Part shown: positions 9,135 to 18,988 of the stretch, in pieces
Layout of the letters: every line of letters starts with the position of its first letter
Numbering within the stretch: position 1 is the first letter of the stretch
Assembly (NCBI GenBank): GCA_051453625.1
Contig: JBOZIK010000001.1
Coordinates: 90,200,194-90,225,043 of the forward strand
Origin: Welwitschia mirabilis
Lineage: Eukaryota > Gnetophyta > Gnetopsida > Welwitschiales
Length of the DNA: 24,850 nt
Direction of reading: 5' to 3'
Notes under the pieces: generated by a model
The model's database searches: none
Told to the model about the DNA's origin: nothing
Seen by the model: the letters and a program-made list of their open reading frames with translations, nothing else
Translations under genes and position numbers: made by a program

Positions 9135-11815
9135 TCACAATCGGTGCATATCTTAAATAATAACAATCAGGTATGATAAGATCAAGGCACCAAGCATTTT
9201 TTAAGTCAAGGTAATCTCTACACTTCTGCAAAGGTGCTTCACAATAACACAATGTCTCATTCCATTTAGCAATATAAAGGCATAAGGACAACGTCCAAGA
9301 CTGTTCAACTATGGAATTTATAAAGTGGCAATTCAGGTTTGTTATGATAACACTGAATTGTGATCATGATGTTGAAGATCAAAGTAAGCAATACATCAAA
9401 ATCAATGCTTGCATCAGTTAAATTGTAAACGATGCTCTCTTCTAGTAATTCCTGCAATCTCACATTTTCAAGAAAGAAATATCCCATTCTAATAATGCAT
9501 AATAAATGAATCATTCTGACAAATCCTGTCCTATAGGAATCATTATTAAAAAAGATAATTCAAGCAGTTCCTCTTCACATAGGTGGCGCATCACCCTTCC
9601 CTGAGTACAAGTCGAAATCAGTAATATATGATATAGGCCAACTAACATACTTATCAAGAGGGCAATTAGTAAAGATTGCAGTAAAGACCAAGGTAGCTTT
9701 CAACAAGAGTAGAAAGGATCAAGAACCTCAAAAGTTTACAACTGCATGCAATAGCTCAAACAAATTGCCCACAAATGAGAAGGTTTAGTAAAATGTGTCA
9801 CGATGTACATCCCACCAAGACAGAAATGCACTGGCAGCCGCCATTGTGTTACTATACAACCGAAGAACAATCTTGATAATAACATAATTAGGCAATCAGC
9901 CTCACGAAAGTACATCTCAAATATGTTGCAATGAACACAAAACTAACCAACGTAATACTATTCCTAACTTGGCACACAAAAGTTCAAGTGAGAATAAAAT
10001 TCAGACATAAATGTCAGAATGTCCACCTTCTTAACTCTTACTCATGCTTTTTATATTTTCTATTTTGTACCTAAATAATAAATACATGTTAACTTGCATG
10101 ATTAACTAATTGAAATTTTTTAATGTTGATGTCAATACAATTCACAGAAATTAATTCTCAATTAAAAAATTAATCAGACCATACATGGATTTATCCCATC
10201 GTATGCTTTTGCTGATATAATCAATCATGCTAATAAGTGAAATGCTCACAACTTTCCCTTTGACTTAGCATCAGCCAAATTCAATGTTATACATGGCTAA
10301 CATTAAGTATCTTTTTTTCTATTTCGTTTCCCCATTTTGGGTAAAAGTATCAAACCTCTTTAAGCGTGCAATATGAGAGTCTTGGTTCCTTCTTTGACCA
10401 TCTTTGTTCAAATGCATCTTATATGGAAACAGGTAGTGATCTAGTTGTTGCTCCCTTGTGAAGTCAACTGATTGTAACATTGCTGGATATCTCTTCCCCA
10501 GCCTTGATGACAGCTTCTGGAGTTTGTCTCAGCCTGTACCATCCTTGAGCATTGTTGGACTATGCTTTATCGTCAACAAGCATGAAAGTTGGGCACAAAT
10601 ATAAAGTTTCTTAAATGTAAAACTGAGGTTGTGGGGCCATGTCACGGACCAAATGAAGGAATTTTGTCCTGTAACCAGCTGAAACATGTCTCTGCATTTC
10701 TCAACTTCAAAATGACAGGTCATTTGCGGAGATCAGCCACAAAATGATGAAGTTACACGCAAATTAAGAAAAAGATCTTTCTATGTAATTTTTAGGAATG
10801 GAACCTTGTAAATCAGTCTTTAGATTTTGTAAGAGAGATAAATGAGATTTTCTATGTTGGTAATAGTCTCCTCCATGGCCTATAAATTGAAAGGAGCAGT
10901 GGGCATTTGCATCTCATGCTCATAGGACCATAGTTGTAAAATGTGGATGAGATCAAAGACCCTTTTTTCGATTTGGAGATTCCAAATCACCAAGTCACTC
11001 GAAGGCATTTTGTGGATGGATCACAAACATGGAAAAACCTTGAAGCCAATTTTAGAACTTAATTAAATCAATCCAATCACTAATTGAAATTAAAAAAATT
11101 AGAGCTTTTAAAACGTCTTCCTATTTATCATTCTACCTACATCTCCTTAATAATTTTAAAATAATCAAAATATTCCATGTATGTTGGGTTTGAACCTCAA
11201 AAAATAACAAACCTCTCCAGTTCTCTACAGATCCCTCTAGATCTTTTGTAAATCTCTTTGAATCTCTGTAGATCTCAGATTGCCTGGGATCACAGTCCAC
11301 AGTCTCTGAATCAAGATGTAAAGAGAATTGTGATCGAAAACCGATTTGGAGCTTTCTTTTCTTAAATTTTTTCCCCTAGATTGAGATCCAAATTGCCCCG
11401 AATCACGACTCAGATCCGTATTTCACAACTGTGCATAGGACTTTCGTTTGGAGTTGGAAGCTTATGATGAAAGGGCGTTTCCAAAAAGCTCATGCTTGAA
11501 CAAATATTGTCACCTTATATTTTATGTAATATTTCTTGTTAATAGAAATTGCATTCATTGATTACTTCCAATATTGTTGTTATATTTTTTGTTTCACATT
11601 CCTTGAGCTAAAACTTGGGGCTTTTGTTGTGTGACTCTACATTGCTACCAATTTTTGGTAACCAAAACTTTGTAAGCAAGACTTAAAAGTTAGAAATGCC
11701 CATGTAATACACTACTTTTTAAAATCTCTATTAATGATATATTTTGTTATCCTTAAGTCTTCAAATGTTAATTAATTCATAAGCCTTTCCCTTCTACATT
11801 TGGGTTTGATCAATT

Positions 11816-12177
11816 TCACACACAAGAATAAGGAATTTCAACTCCAATTTTGAAACAAACTACTTTTGTCAACAATTCCAAGAGTGTCCATGTTGTATTA
11901 AGTACATTATCACAAATCAAATTTTGCAGGTTGTAATCAATAGCAAGCAAAATACCTCCCCTCGTTGTATCATCATCATCATCATCAAACCACAACTCCA
12001 ACTTAACTCCCTAAGTGGCTTACAAGGTGCTTGATCCAAGTAGTTTCTCCGAAGACTTTGAAACTTGGTAGTTCTCCTAAGACTTTTGAACCATATATCC
12101 TCCTTTTCCATGCCATAGAGCGCACCCCCAATATCCAGTTTAAATTTGCCAATCATTTTTGTTAACAAATTTTTCAC
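11816..12177 (-). pseudogene. Possible Ty1/copia gag remnant
   Basis: On the minus strand, about 12160-12090 reads LTKMIGKFKLDIGGALYGM, reminiscent of the K-F-x-L-x-x-F-x-G start of copia gag. About 11960-11880 reads AIDYNLQNLICDNVLNTTW then TLLELL, reminiscent of I-x-L-x-L-x-D-x-V-L-x-x-V-x-x-x-x-T-A-x-x-L-W. Frames shift between the two. An ATC microsatellite (11969-11986) sits between them and creates a poly-Asp run in one frame. The similarity is weak and judged by eye, but the order and spacing agree with a gag gene downstream (on the minus strand) of the leader-like features near 13.4 kb. Confidence 0.3.
11969..11986. repeat. ATC trinucleotide microsatellite
   Basis: Six perfect ATC units. 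On the minus strand they produce a short Asp or Met run in spurious frames. Confidence 0.9.
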
Positions 12178-12334
12178 AATGTTTGGCTCAAAATCTTAAA
12201 CTTATCATGGTTATATGCAACTTTCAGCTCCTTGTCCTAGTTACAATAAGCACTCACACATTGTATGTTAAAATTATGTCCACCTTACTCAAACCACCAA
12301 CTCCAAAATGCTACAAGGAAACAACCATGAAACT

Positions 12335-12634
12335 AGGTGTCTATGATTGAGATAGATATCTCACATAAGTTGGACATATGGCTATAATGGGTGTCTAACA
12401 AAAATGGATATCCGACCTAAACTAGGTATCTAACTAAAGTAGGCATGTAGTCTCACTACGCATTTAACAAAAGTCAAATGTCTAATAATAGGGTGTCTAT
12501 CCAAGTGAGCATTCCACTAAAGCAAGAATCTCATAGGCAAACATCTAAAATTGGATGCATGAGCATCTAGTGTGTTTAATGCCTAGACATCTAACAATGT
12601 TAAACACTTGGATGTCTAATCTAGGAATTGGATG
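12335..12634. repeat. Degenerate minisatellite with GTGTCTAAC-type motif
   Basis: Motifs such as GGTGTCTATG, GGTGTCTAAC, GGTATCTAAC, AAATGTCTAA, GGGTGTCTATCC and GACATCTAAC recur roughly every 15-35 bases, with TGGATATC/TGGATGTC-like partners between them. Copies are diverged, so no exact period can be given. The array ends at the target site of the hAT-like element, and the same vocabulary (GCATCTA, GATGCCTAG) appears at both element flanks. Confidence 0.55.
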
Positions 12635-12852
12635 CCTAGCATCATACTTTTAAAATGCGAAGCAGAATCGTGATTCTGACCGCTGGAATTGTGATTTCGG
12701 CGATTCCGATTCCAGCGATTCCGATTTCGGCGATTCCAATTCCTGCGATTCCAATTCCGTCGCGATTCAGGCAATTTCGTCGCGATTCCTGCGAACAAAT
12801 ACTTTGCAAAAAATATTATCCTATCATTTTGAAAGTTTTTACTTCGCTATGT

Positions 12853-12990
12853 TGTTTTAGGTCTTGCTTACCACTAAAAATGCAATAGAAATGTTGAAAA
12901 CCATTTAAAATATTATATTTGTTTTAGGTCTTACTTACCACTAAAAATGCAATAGAAATGTTNNNNNNNNNNATTTAAAATATTATATTT
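12853..12990. repeat. 67-bp tandem duplication inside the hAT-like element
   Basis: A unit starting TGTTTTAGGTCTTGCTTACC at 12853 repeats from 12920 with one difference (TTACTTACC). The second copy is interrupted by the 10-N gap at 12963-12972. In the first copy the corresponding interval between GAAATGTT and ATTTAAAA holds only 7 bases. Confidence 0.8.
12963..12972. other. Placeholder gap (10 N)
   Basis: The neighbouring tandem copy predicts 7 missing bases, so the length of 10 is probably a default. Confidence 0.95.
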
Positions 12991-13117
12991 ATACTTATTT
13001 TTTAACTCCGCGATTCTGGGCAATTCCAAGTCGCGATTCCACGATTCCGGTGATTTACATCTTTTTGGGGAAAAACAGTTCCGTCGCGATTCCGCATTTT
13101 AAAAGTATGCCTAGCAT

Positions 13118-13466
13118 ATTGCAAGGGAAATTAGATGCAAACTAAGACCAAAAAACCATAGGAAAACCTCTAAACAACAAGCCCCAAAAACACTATAAAG
13201 GCCATCTAGAACAAGAAATTGCTCCAAAGGTCTCTAATGAGTTAGACTAAATTAATCAAGAAAATGAGGATTTTCAACCTACAGAAAAATCCCAAATAAA
13301 GTTGTCTTTGTAAACTCTCTAATCGAAAAGCAAGAGTAGCCCTAATCGCTACAACAGGAAAGATCTTCCAGATTCCTCAACTTTAATGACAATTAGCAAG
13401 CACCACACACTCTAATACCATATAGAAGACATCTAATGATAACAAGCAAGAATGCCGTAATACCAT
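13118..13466 (-). other. Possible copia leader with PBS-like motifs
   Basis: On the minus strand GTACATGGTATTACGGC (ending near 13450) and TGGTATTAGAGTG (13409-13421) resemble the copia primer binding motif TGGTATCAGAGC, complementary to initiator Met tRNA, and the first is preceded by CA as an LTR end would be. The possible gag remnant lies downstream on the same strand. There are two competing motifs, each with mismatches, and no LTR pair, so the assignment is tentative. Confidence 0.25.
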
Positions 13467-13594
13467 GTACAAAAGAGGTGGCTCTACTTGAATTTGCAAC
13501 AAAAGCAATAAAGAAAACATAAAAAGAGAAAATAGATACAGTTTCCCTAAAATTGCAAATAGCAAGTCATCCTCTCTATTAGGGATATGGAACT

Positions 13595-13604
13595 NNNNNN
13601 NNNN
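13595..13604. other. Placeholder gap (10 N)
   Basis: A short N run without informative flanks. By analogy with the other 10-N gaps the true distance is probably small and unknown. Confidence 0.95.
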
Positions 13605-14922
13605 CTTCTCCGTGTTTTATTGCTATAAGGTGACTCTTTTTAGATAATATTATAAATAAACACAGCATTACAACGTTGGATCTTTTAGCATTGACATATA
13701 GGCCACAGCTCCTCACCCTGTTTATTAATTTTTCCTACTTCATTTACATGTAATAGGTAAAGGCAAAAAGTAAAATTTAAAAATATTTATTTTTTAATTC
13801 TTGTTATGCACATTCCAATTTCATTGCCAAAAATGGTTCACATTCCCAAGCTCATTTAGAAACCACTCATTTGTTCCTATATTTTTGAAATTTGTGAGGC
13901 ATGTGCACAAACTAAACTGGAAGGCCTGCGCAACCACAAAACACAAGTAACTTTGCTTGGTTAAACAATTCCGAGCATATGCACTAATAATTGGAAAAAT
14001 TAGAGAAGAAACATGAAGAGAACTTGTAAAGTGATTCAACAATAACAAATATGTAAGAAAGATCCAGAAATTAAGATTGAAGAGTTAAAAACTAAAAGCC
14101 ATAATGACAACACAACAAAGGAACTAAAAGTGCATGCTAGGGTTTGGAACCAGACATTGCAAATAACATCATTGCAACAGGCATTGAAGCATAAATGTTG
14201 AGGCAAATGGACACAGGGATAACTGTTGAAGAAAATGGAGACAAGGGACACAACCGCAACAGGATGCCACACGCGTACAAAAGGCATTCAAGCAATGGTG
14301 AACTCTGGTAAGATTCAAAATCAGTACTTATGAGTTTTATTTGCAGGTAAACTTGAAGTGAGGGAGATCTCTTTCATAACTTATTTGCAAGACAGTCAAA
14401 GTTTTACTGTCCCATGTACAATTGATAGGTTTTACTTAACTATAAGGGTTACTGAAAACTTAGAAGTATACATTACAACATTGTAAATGACAAGCTGACC
14501 AAGCAAGTTATGCAAGAGAAAGGACACAATCTTTTCAAAACAATCCATCAACTGAACATTGGTAATTGTCATATAAGCATAGTTGAGACAATGTTAAAAA
14601 GGTACAACGTATAAGTTAAATTTGTCAAAGGATGTTGATAGTTAATAATTCTTGCACAACAGATATCCTTAAGGGGCCAATGGAAGCAATCTCACCATCG
14701 TCATCCATTCCACATGACTCCTTTTTGTCAAGGTTGCTAAAGGACCTAGTCTGCACAGTAGTCAACAGCTGGTAAGTCTGTGAGACACAGCCTCATTAGA
14801 ACAGAAGATCTATTTCTTCTGCGCACTAACAAGGAGTCTTCTTCTATATTTGCTAGTCTTGTCACTATGTCAACAGTTGCATTTTTTGGAGAGCATTCTA
14901 TACCAACATAAAATAAGAGGAC
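13605..14922. other. Intron 1 sequence without recognised features
   Basis: No coding similarity, RNA gene or clear repeat structure was found here. Confidence 0.4.
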
Positions 14923-15170
14923 CTCACCCCAACCCCTACATGACTTAAACCCAAGTAGGGGGTCTAGTTGCCAAGGTTAGGGGACCGAGATCTCATGAAG
15001 CATTAACTTTCCACTACAAGACAACATGTTAATCAATAAGAAAGCCATCTCACCCCAATAACTAAATAATTTGACCCTAGAAGGAAGTCTACATTGCTAA
15101 ACTTGTTGAGCATAGCTCTCGTAAAGTATCAAATCTCCACTGAAAGCAACATGCTAATCTAGAAGTTAAC
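14923..15170. repeat. Diverged tandem repeat, period about 126 bp
   Basis: Copy 1 (14923-15048) and copy 2 (15049 to about 15170) both start CTCACCCCAA. They share aligned blocks in order: AACCC/GACCC, GGTCTAGTTGCCAA / AGTCTACATTGCTAA, a CTC-TGA/GTAAAG block, then CCACTACAAGACAACATG / CCACTGAAAGCAACATG and TTAATCAATAAGAA / CTAATCTAGAAG. Identity is perhaps two thirds to three quarters by eye. No protein-coding logic is apparent. Confidence 0.6.
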
Positions 15171-15774
15171 TTTGATCTGTGGCCACTTCGTGAACTTGTT
15201 GAAATGCTTGTGTTTTAATATAAACAAACGGTGATCTCATAGACTTTTATGAGCCAACCAGGGTAGAAAAATAGTCGCGGAAGGACCCTAAATTGTCAAT
15301 GTCTTAAACTTGAAAGTCTATCTTGGTCTGCAAGGTCAGGAGATTGGTTAAGCTGATATGATCGTCTTATTAGGAGATTGCATGTAAAGAATAAAAACCG
15401 AATCCTCAAAAATTCTCGTTAACACTAAGGGAAAACGCCTACGGTTTCCTTAGTGACCCTGTTTTGCAAGAGTCTACTTGGATAATTTCCTTAGATGGCA
15501 AGATTCCATCCAAGTAAGCATCAAAGGAACTACGCGTTATTAACCACACAATTAAGGTGGCAACTGGAACGGTATAGTTTACTTATTAAATCTTAACTCC
15601 AGGGGCTTCAATTGTTGCAGGCCCTTCTATTCCGGTAACAGTGGCGCGCTAATTCCTAGAAAATGCGGTAAATTTGGGAACACACTCGCTTATGATACTG
15701 ATGATGTGTAAAGACACTTCATATGCGCTTCTAAAAATGAATGGAACGAGAATGCAGGTCAAACCAGGACTCAC
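15171..15774. other. Intron 1 proximal part, no recognised feature
   Basis: Directly downstream of the exon 1 donor. No element or RNA gene is recognised. Confidence 0.4.
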
Positions 15775-16196
15775 AGGATTCTGCGGTGCACTGGCTTNNN
15801 NNNNNNNTCACGGACGTCCGGCAAAGCACGGCCAATGAGAACAGAAAGCGCATAAGCCAAGTAAGACTCGGTGGCCTCCTTATGAAGCTCCACCGGAATA
15901 ATGCTGTTTGAATCGGAGGCGTCGACGAGAATTCCACGACCAATGTCATTGCCTTTTACAGCGCCGTCATCGCCTTCGTGAATGTCCCGGCTTGAAACGG
16001 CTGATGCTCTCAGCCGTGAACGAGGAAAAGACGTATGTCGAGAACAGGAAGCGAACAGGCGTGGCTGAGAATACGATACTTCTCTGCTTCTGCGCGCAGA
16101 AAGAGCCAAAGCCAACCGCAAAGAAGGAGCAAAGGACCTCAGTGTAAGAGGACGCGGAGGAGGAAGGAAATGAAGAAAACGTGCGGACAGCGTCAT
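15775..16196 (-). CDS. GYRA: GYRA exon 1: DNA gyrase subunit A, transit peptide and N-terminus
   Basis: GyrA is the DNA-cutting and rejoining subunit of the A2B2 gyrase that introduces negative supercoils; plant GYRA is nuclear-encoded and sent to plastids and mitochondria. The first ATG (16196-16194) is chosen because the frame has a TGA upstream and no earlier ATG. The N-terminal 65 or so residues are rich in Arg, Ser, Leu and Ala and poor in acidic residues (MTLSARFLHFLPPPRPL at the start), as expected for a transit peptide. An acidic linker follows, then PVELHKEATESYLAYALSV, LIGRALPDVR and KPVHRRIL, the diagnostic GyrA N-terminal block. A 10-N gap (15798-15807) removes the residues between R and K-P-V-H. 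The family has three there, so 7 bases are missing. The exon ends AGAATCCT|GTGAGT, phase 2. The rest of a roughly 900-residue protein lies beyond exon 3. Confidence 0.95.
15798..15807. other. Placeholder gap (10 N) in GYRA exon 1
   Basis: It sits in the conserved V-R-D-G-L-K-P block. With 10 N the frame gives four unknown codons where the family has three, so the true length is most likely 7. The reading frame survives because the excess is 3. Confidence 0.95.
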
Positions 16197-16345
16197 GCTC
16201 ACCGTCCTTCTCTGTGTCTGGGAAGGAGCTCAAAGCGCCAGAGTAAATGAATGATGTTCGTAAAATGAGAACGATGAGACTTAAACCCCGGAGCGTTTCA
16301 AAACCCAGGCGCCAATTATCTTCCGGTCTTGCCTTTTAAACGCCT
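16197..16345 (-). promoter_or_regulatory. GYRA: Putative GYRA 5'UTR and core promoter
   Basis: Upstream of the ATG the sequence is markedly richer in G, C and CpG than the rest of the window, from about 15770 to 16500. On the minus strand GTTTAAAAGG (16332-16340) is the best TATA-like element, about 140 bases before the ATG, which would place transcription start near 16305. ATTGGCGC (16309-16316 on the plus strand as GCGCCAAT) fits the plant E2F consensus WTTSSCSS exactly. E2F control would suit a DNA replication factor. None of this is tested; short matches can be chance. Confidence 0.4.
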
Positions 16346-16989
16346 GCGCAACATCTCTGTAATATCACAAAACACTGCTTTTTCGTTCTTGTTTTCGTGC
16401 GCCTTCAAGCGTGGTGTCCTGTCCTATTTTTCGAAGTACCGCAAACGGTTCGTGAAATAGTTTTGTACATTCTATATTGCGGCGTATTGTATGTACGTTC
16501 TTTATTCCGGTCAATTCTTTATTATGAAAATTTTCTTAAGAAATAAATATTAACATGGTTTCGTTTAACAGTGTTATTTCACGACTTTTTCTTTGTCTGC
16601 ATTACGTTTTAATAAAATGGATCCCACTTAGATGTGCTTCAAAAGCTCTCAATCTAATATATTTCCACTTTGCACAATAATAATATCATATCTATGCAAC
16701 ATGCAAGTCAAACAGATTTAATTTCTTGTACATGGCAACAATCTGCATCCTCTTGTTCATACTTGTTAACCTAGAACATCACCTTCCTCCTCCACAAGGC
16801 AACATTATCCATTACATTTATATCACTTTTGTCTCATGGCCCTTTGACAACCTTATTAGTAATAAAGACATTTTCTACATGAGGGGATAGAAGGAATGCT
16901 TCAACCTCATAAATTATAACACTAGCAAGGCGTAGCATCAAAAATCAACTAAACCTTCTCATAAATAATCTTTGTAACAATGTTATTAA
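16346..16989. other. Upstream flank of GYRA
   Basis: The sequence is GC-richer up to about 16500, then returns to AT-rich with no gene. TTTTCTTAAGAAA near 16531 is a small palindrome. No divergent gene was recognised. Confidence 0.4.
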
Positions 16990-17185
16990 TGAGGTGGTAT
17001 CCAAGTGGTGGGACGCTCATCCTTTATTTAGAAGGTTGTGTATTCGAACCTCTAGATGCCTTGCTTGGTAAACTATAAGGCATTGGATGCAATTACGTTG
17101 TTTGTTAAGGTAATCATGGTGGTTGTACTCCTGAAAGAGATTAAACAGTTAAAGCTTCAAGTTTGATCTCAACCCCTCTTCTAAA
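16990..17185 (+). repeat. tRNA-derived SINE-like element
   Basis: GGTGGTATCCAAGTGGTGGG contains an A-box-like TATCCAAGTGGT (16998-17009, consensus TRGCNNARYNGG). A B-box-like TATTCGAACCT lies at 17041-17051 (consensus GGTTCGANTCC), 31 bases after the A box, as in RNA polymerase III promoters of tRNA-derived SINEs. The flanking 5' and 3' bases do not pair into an acceptor stem, so it is not a functional tRNA gene. A non-tRNA body follows to about 17185, ending near CTTCTAAAAA. A convincing target duplication was not found. Confidence 0.45.
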
Positions 17186-18723
17186 AATTTCACAAATTGA
17201 AGATTAATAATAAATAATTACCCATCATGAGTCTACATATAGTTTAATGGAATATAACCATTAAATCTCTATAGTCGAGTTCATAATACTTGTTTCATAA
17301 GAAGGAATACAACTTATACAACAGAATTAAGTTCCTAGACCACAACTTATAAAATTTATTTCCCTAACCAATTAAGTGTATTCGATTACCTAGAGATGTC
17401 TAGGCATGTCACAAAGAGGAATTAAGTGGTGGCATTCCATGATATGTGTTTAAGATAATGAAGAGTCTTTAACTAGACTTTACTAAATTTGTTTTATTAA
17501 CACACTAATTATTTAAGGTTAGTGCATGGCATACTTGATTAGTTAGAAGCTTTAACATATTGTACTCGTATCGTACAATGCATAGATTAGCTTATGATTT
17601 GTATCCATGTATTTAAGGTGCACCGACAGAGTATTTAACATCTTAGATATGACTTATAAGTGAGACTTAGATATTTGGTGAATAACCATTAGGCTGAACG
17701 AATCCATGGGTTTTCATACACTTAAGTGAACTAGTTACCTTAGTGAGTGTGGTACATGTATTAACGTGATAAAAAAAAAAAGAAAAAATGCTAATTACGC
17801 AAAGGAAGATATGATGATTCAAATGCCTTTAGAATAAAGACCATAGTCTTGATTCATGGACTTAGGTTATGGACTTGATTATTTCATAGCCATTAAGAAT
17901 TGGTTAAAATAAGTAAGTTTATGTTGTTACATAATTAATCACTATTAAAAAGAGGATTCTAAACAAAGTAGAATTTCATAAAATCAATGAAACTAACCCT
18001 ATGGATACATAATCAAGTTAATGAAATAGTACTTTAATAATGAATATACAAAATTTTGAGATAGCTAAAAACATATTAATAAGATAAAACATTTTAAGTA
18101 ATGTGTGAAGATACCAATTTAACCCCTATCATATCAACTACAAAAGGTGGAACCTCCACTATCAATCTAAAACTTAAAATAAAAAACTCTAAAAGTATTT
18201 GAGTTTAAAGGTAGTATTGAAAAAAAAACTTTATTTCTACAAAATCCTGTATTAGTTAATTAAATGTTACAAGTATTGTAAAGAGGCAATTGAGAATTCT
18301 ATGTTAACTTCATTCATGATAAATAATATAAAAGTAAACAAGAGAAAACGTGAAGGTTTAGGTAGTATTAGAAGGCATGTGATGAAGGATAACATATGAT
18401 AAACGTAGTGCTAACATTGAATTCCATTTAATGCACTCCTATTTGTAGGTCACAGTTTTGATCTAAATGCGTAGTGATGCCCAAAACCTTCACAAGGATC
18501 TTTAATGATTCAATAGTAAATTATGCAGATTCAAAAACACATAAAATGTGTCAATTAAATAAGCCCTTTCAACTTGTATGAAGACACAAATTATTTGTAA
18601 ATGATTTTTATCATAACCATGACAAGGATATCTTATGAACAATCTTAAATATGCCTCTTAAAACAACATTCAAACAACAACATCATATTGTCGTTTTCAG
18701 ATCTGGAATTTTCATATTTCTAT
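17186..18723. other. Anonymous very AT-rich sequence
   Basis: No gene, RNA or element is recognised in this interval. It contains A runs near 17771 and 18219 and many short stops in all frames. Confidence 0.45.
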
Positions 18724-18942
18724 NNNNNNNNNNNNNNNNNNNNNNNNNNNNNNNNNNNNNNNNNNNNNNNNNNNNNNNNNNNNNNNNNNNNNNNNNNNNN
18801 NNNNNNNNNNNNNNNNNNNNNNNNNNNNNNNNNNNNNNNNNNNNNNNNNNNNNNNNNNNNNNNNNNNNNNNNNNNNNNNNNNNNNNNNNNNNNNNNNNNN
18901 NNNNNNNNNNNNNNNNNNNNNNNNNNNNNNNNNNNNNNNNNN
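18724..18942. other. Assembly gap (219 N)
   Basis: A run of N just outside the presumed outer edge of the copia LTR. It may hide the target duplication or neighbouring flank. Confidence 0.99.
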
Positions 18943-18988
18943 ATGAATCTATATTAATATTAATTAATTCAATTAAAAAAAAAAAACC

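Larger units (their letters stand above)
12635..13117. mobile_element. Non-autonomous hAT-like TIR element with 8-bp target duplication
   Basis: The element spans 12643-13109 (467 bp). Its ends are perfect 17-bp inverted repeats: CATACTTTTAAAATGCG at 12643-12659 and its reverse complement at 13093-13109. It is flanked by a perfect 8-bp direct repeat, CCTAGCAT, at 12635-12642 and 13110-13117. An 8-bp duplication is characteristic of the hAT superfamily (a few others also make 8 bp). Both arms are loaded with the motif GCGATTCC and variants (nine exact GATTCC copies), resembling the subterminal transposase-binding arrays of hAT elements. The central part is AT-rich and holds a 67-bp tandem duplication and a 10-N gap. 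No transposase is encoded, so it is a miniature element mobilised in trans. The clean duplication suggests it is younger than its surroundings. Confidence 0.88.
8532..15774 (-). other. GYRA: GYRA intron 1 (about 7.2 kb)
   Basis: It is delimited by the donor CCT|GTGAGT at 15774 and the acceptor TGCAG at 8532, phase 2. It contains a 20-base A homopolymer-like run near 9115-9134, a possible copia leader/gag remnant (11.8-13.6 kb) with a hAT-like miniature element inside it, a degenerate minisatellite (12335-12634) and a two-copy tandem repeat (14923-15170). No other exon and no unrelated gene was recognised in 8532-11815 or 13610-14920. Introns of this size full of old repeats are common in gymnosperms. 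Confidence 0.85.

Noticed and set aside
11816-12001. Frame with a poly-Asp run as an acidic protein
   Set aside because: The run is the ATC microsatellite at 11969-11986. The rest is at best a decayed gag fragment.
12660-12800. Short regularly repeated units resembling a CRISPR-like array
   Set aside because: The units are imperfect, 6-10 bp, with no constant spacers, and lie within an element with inverted ends in a plant nuclear intron.
12616-12888. Overlapping frames with repeating Arg-Asn-Trp or Ile-Pro units (such as RRNWNRRNW), looking like a repeat protein
   Set aside because: They are translations of the GATTCC repeats in the arm of the TIR element. There is no start context or homology, and the pattern appears in both strands.
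16197-16202. GYRA start two codons upstream of the ATG, at GTG
   Set aside because: The codon is GTG, not ATG. The first in-frame ATG is at 16196 and an in-frame TGA lies upstream.
15908-16250. Plus-strand frames of 71-79 codons and a minus-strand 88-codon frame over GYRA exon 1
   Set aside because: They are shadows of the GC-rich GYRA exon and its 5' flank, with no homology of their own.
16991-17061. A tRNA gene
   Set aside because: Box A/B-like motifs exist but no acceptor or anticodon stem can be paired; better described as SINE-like.
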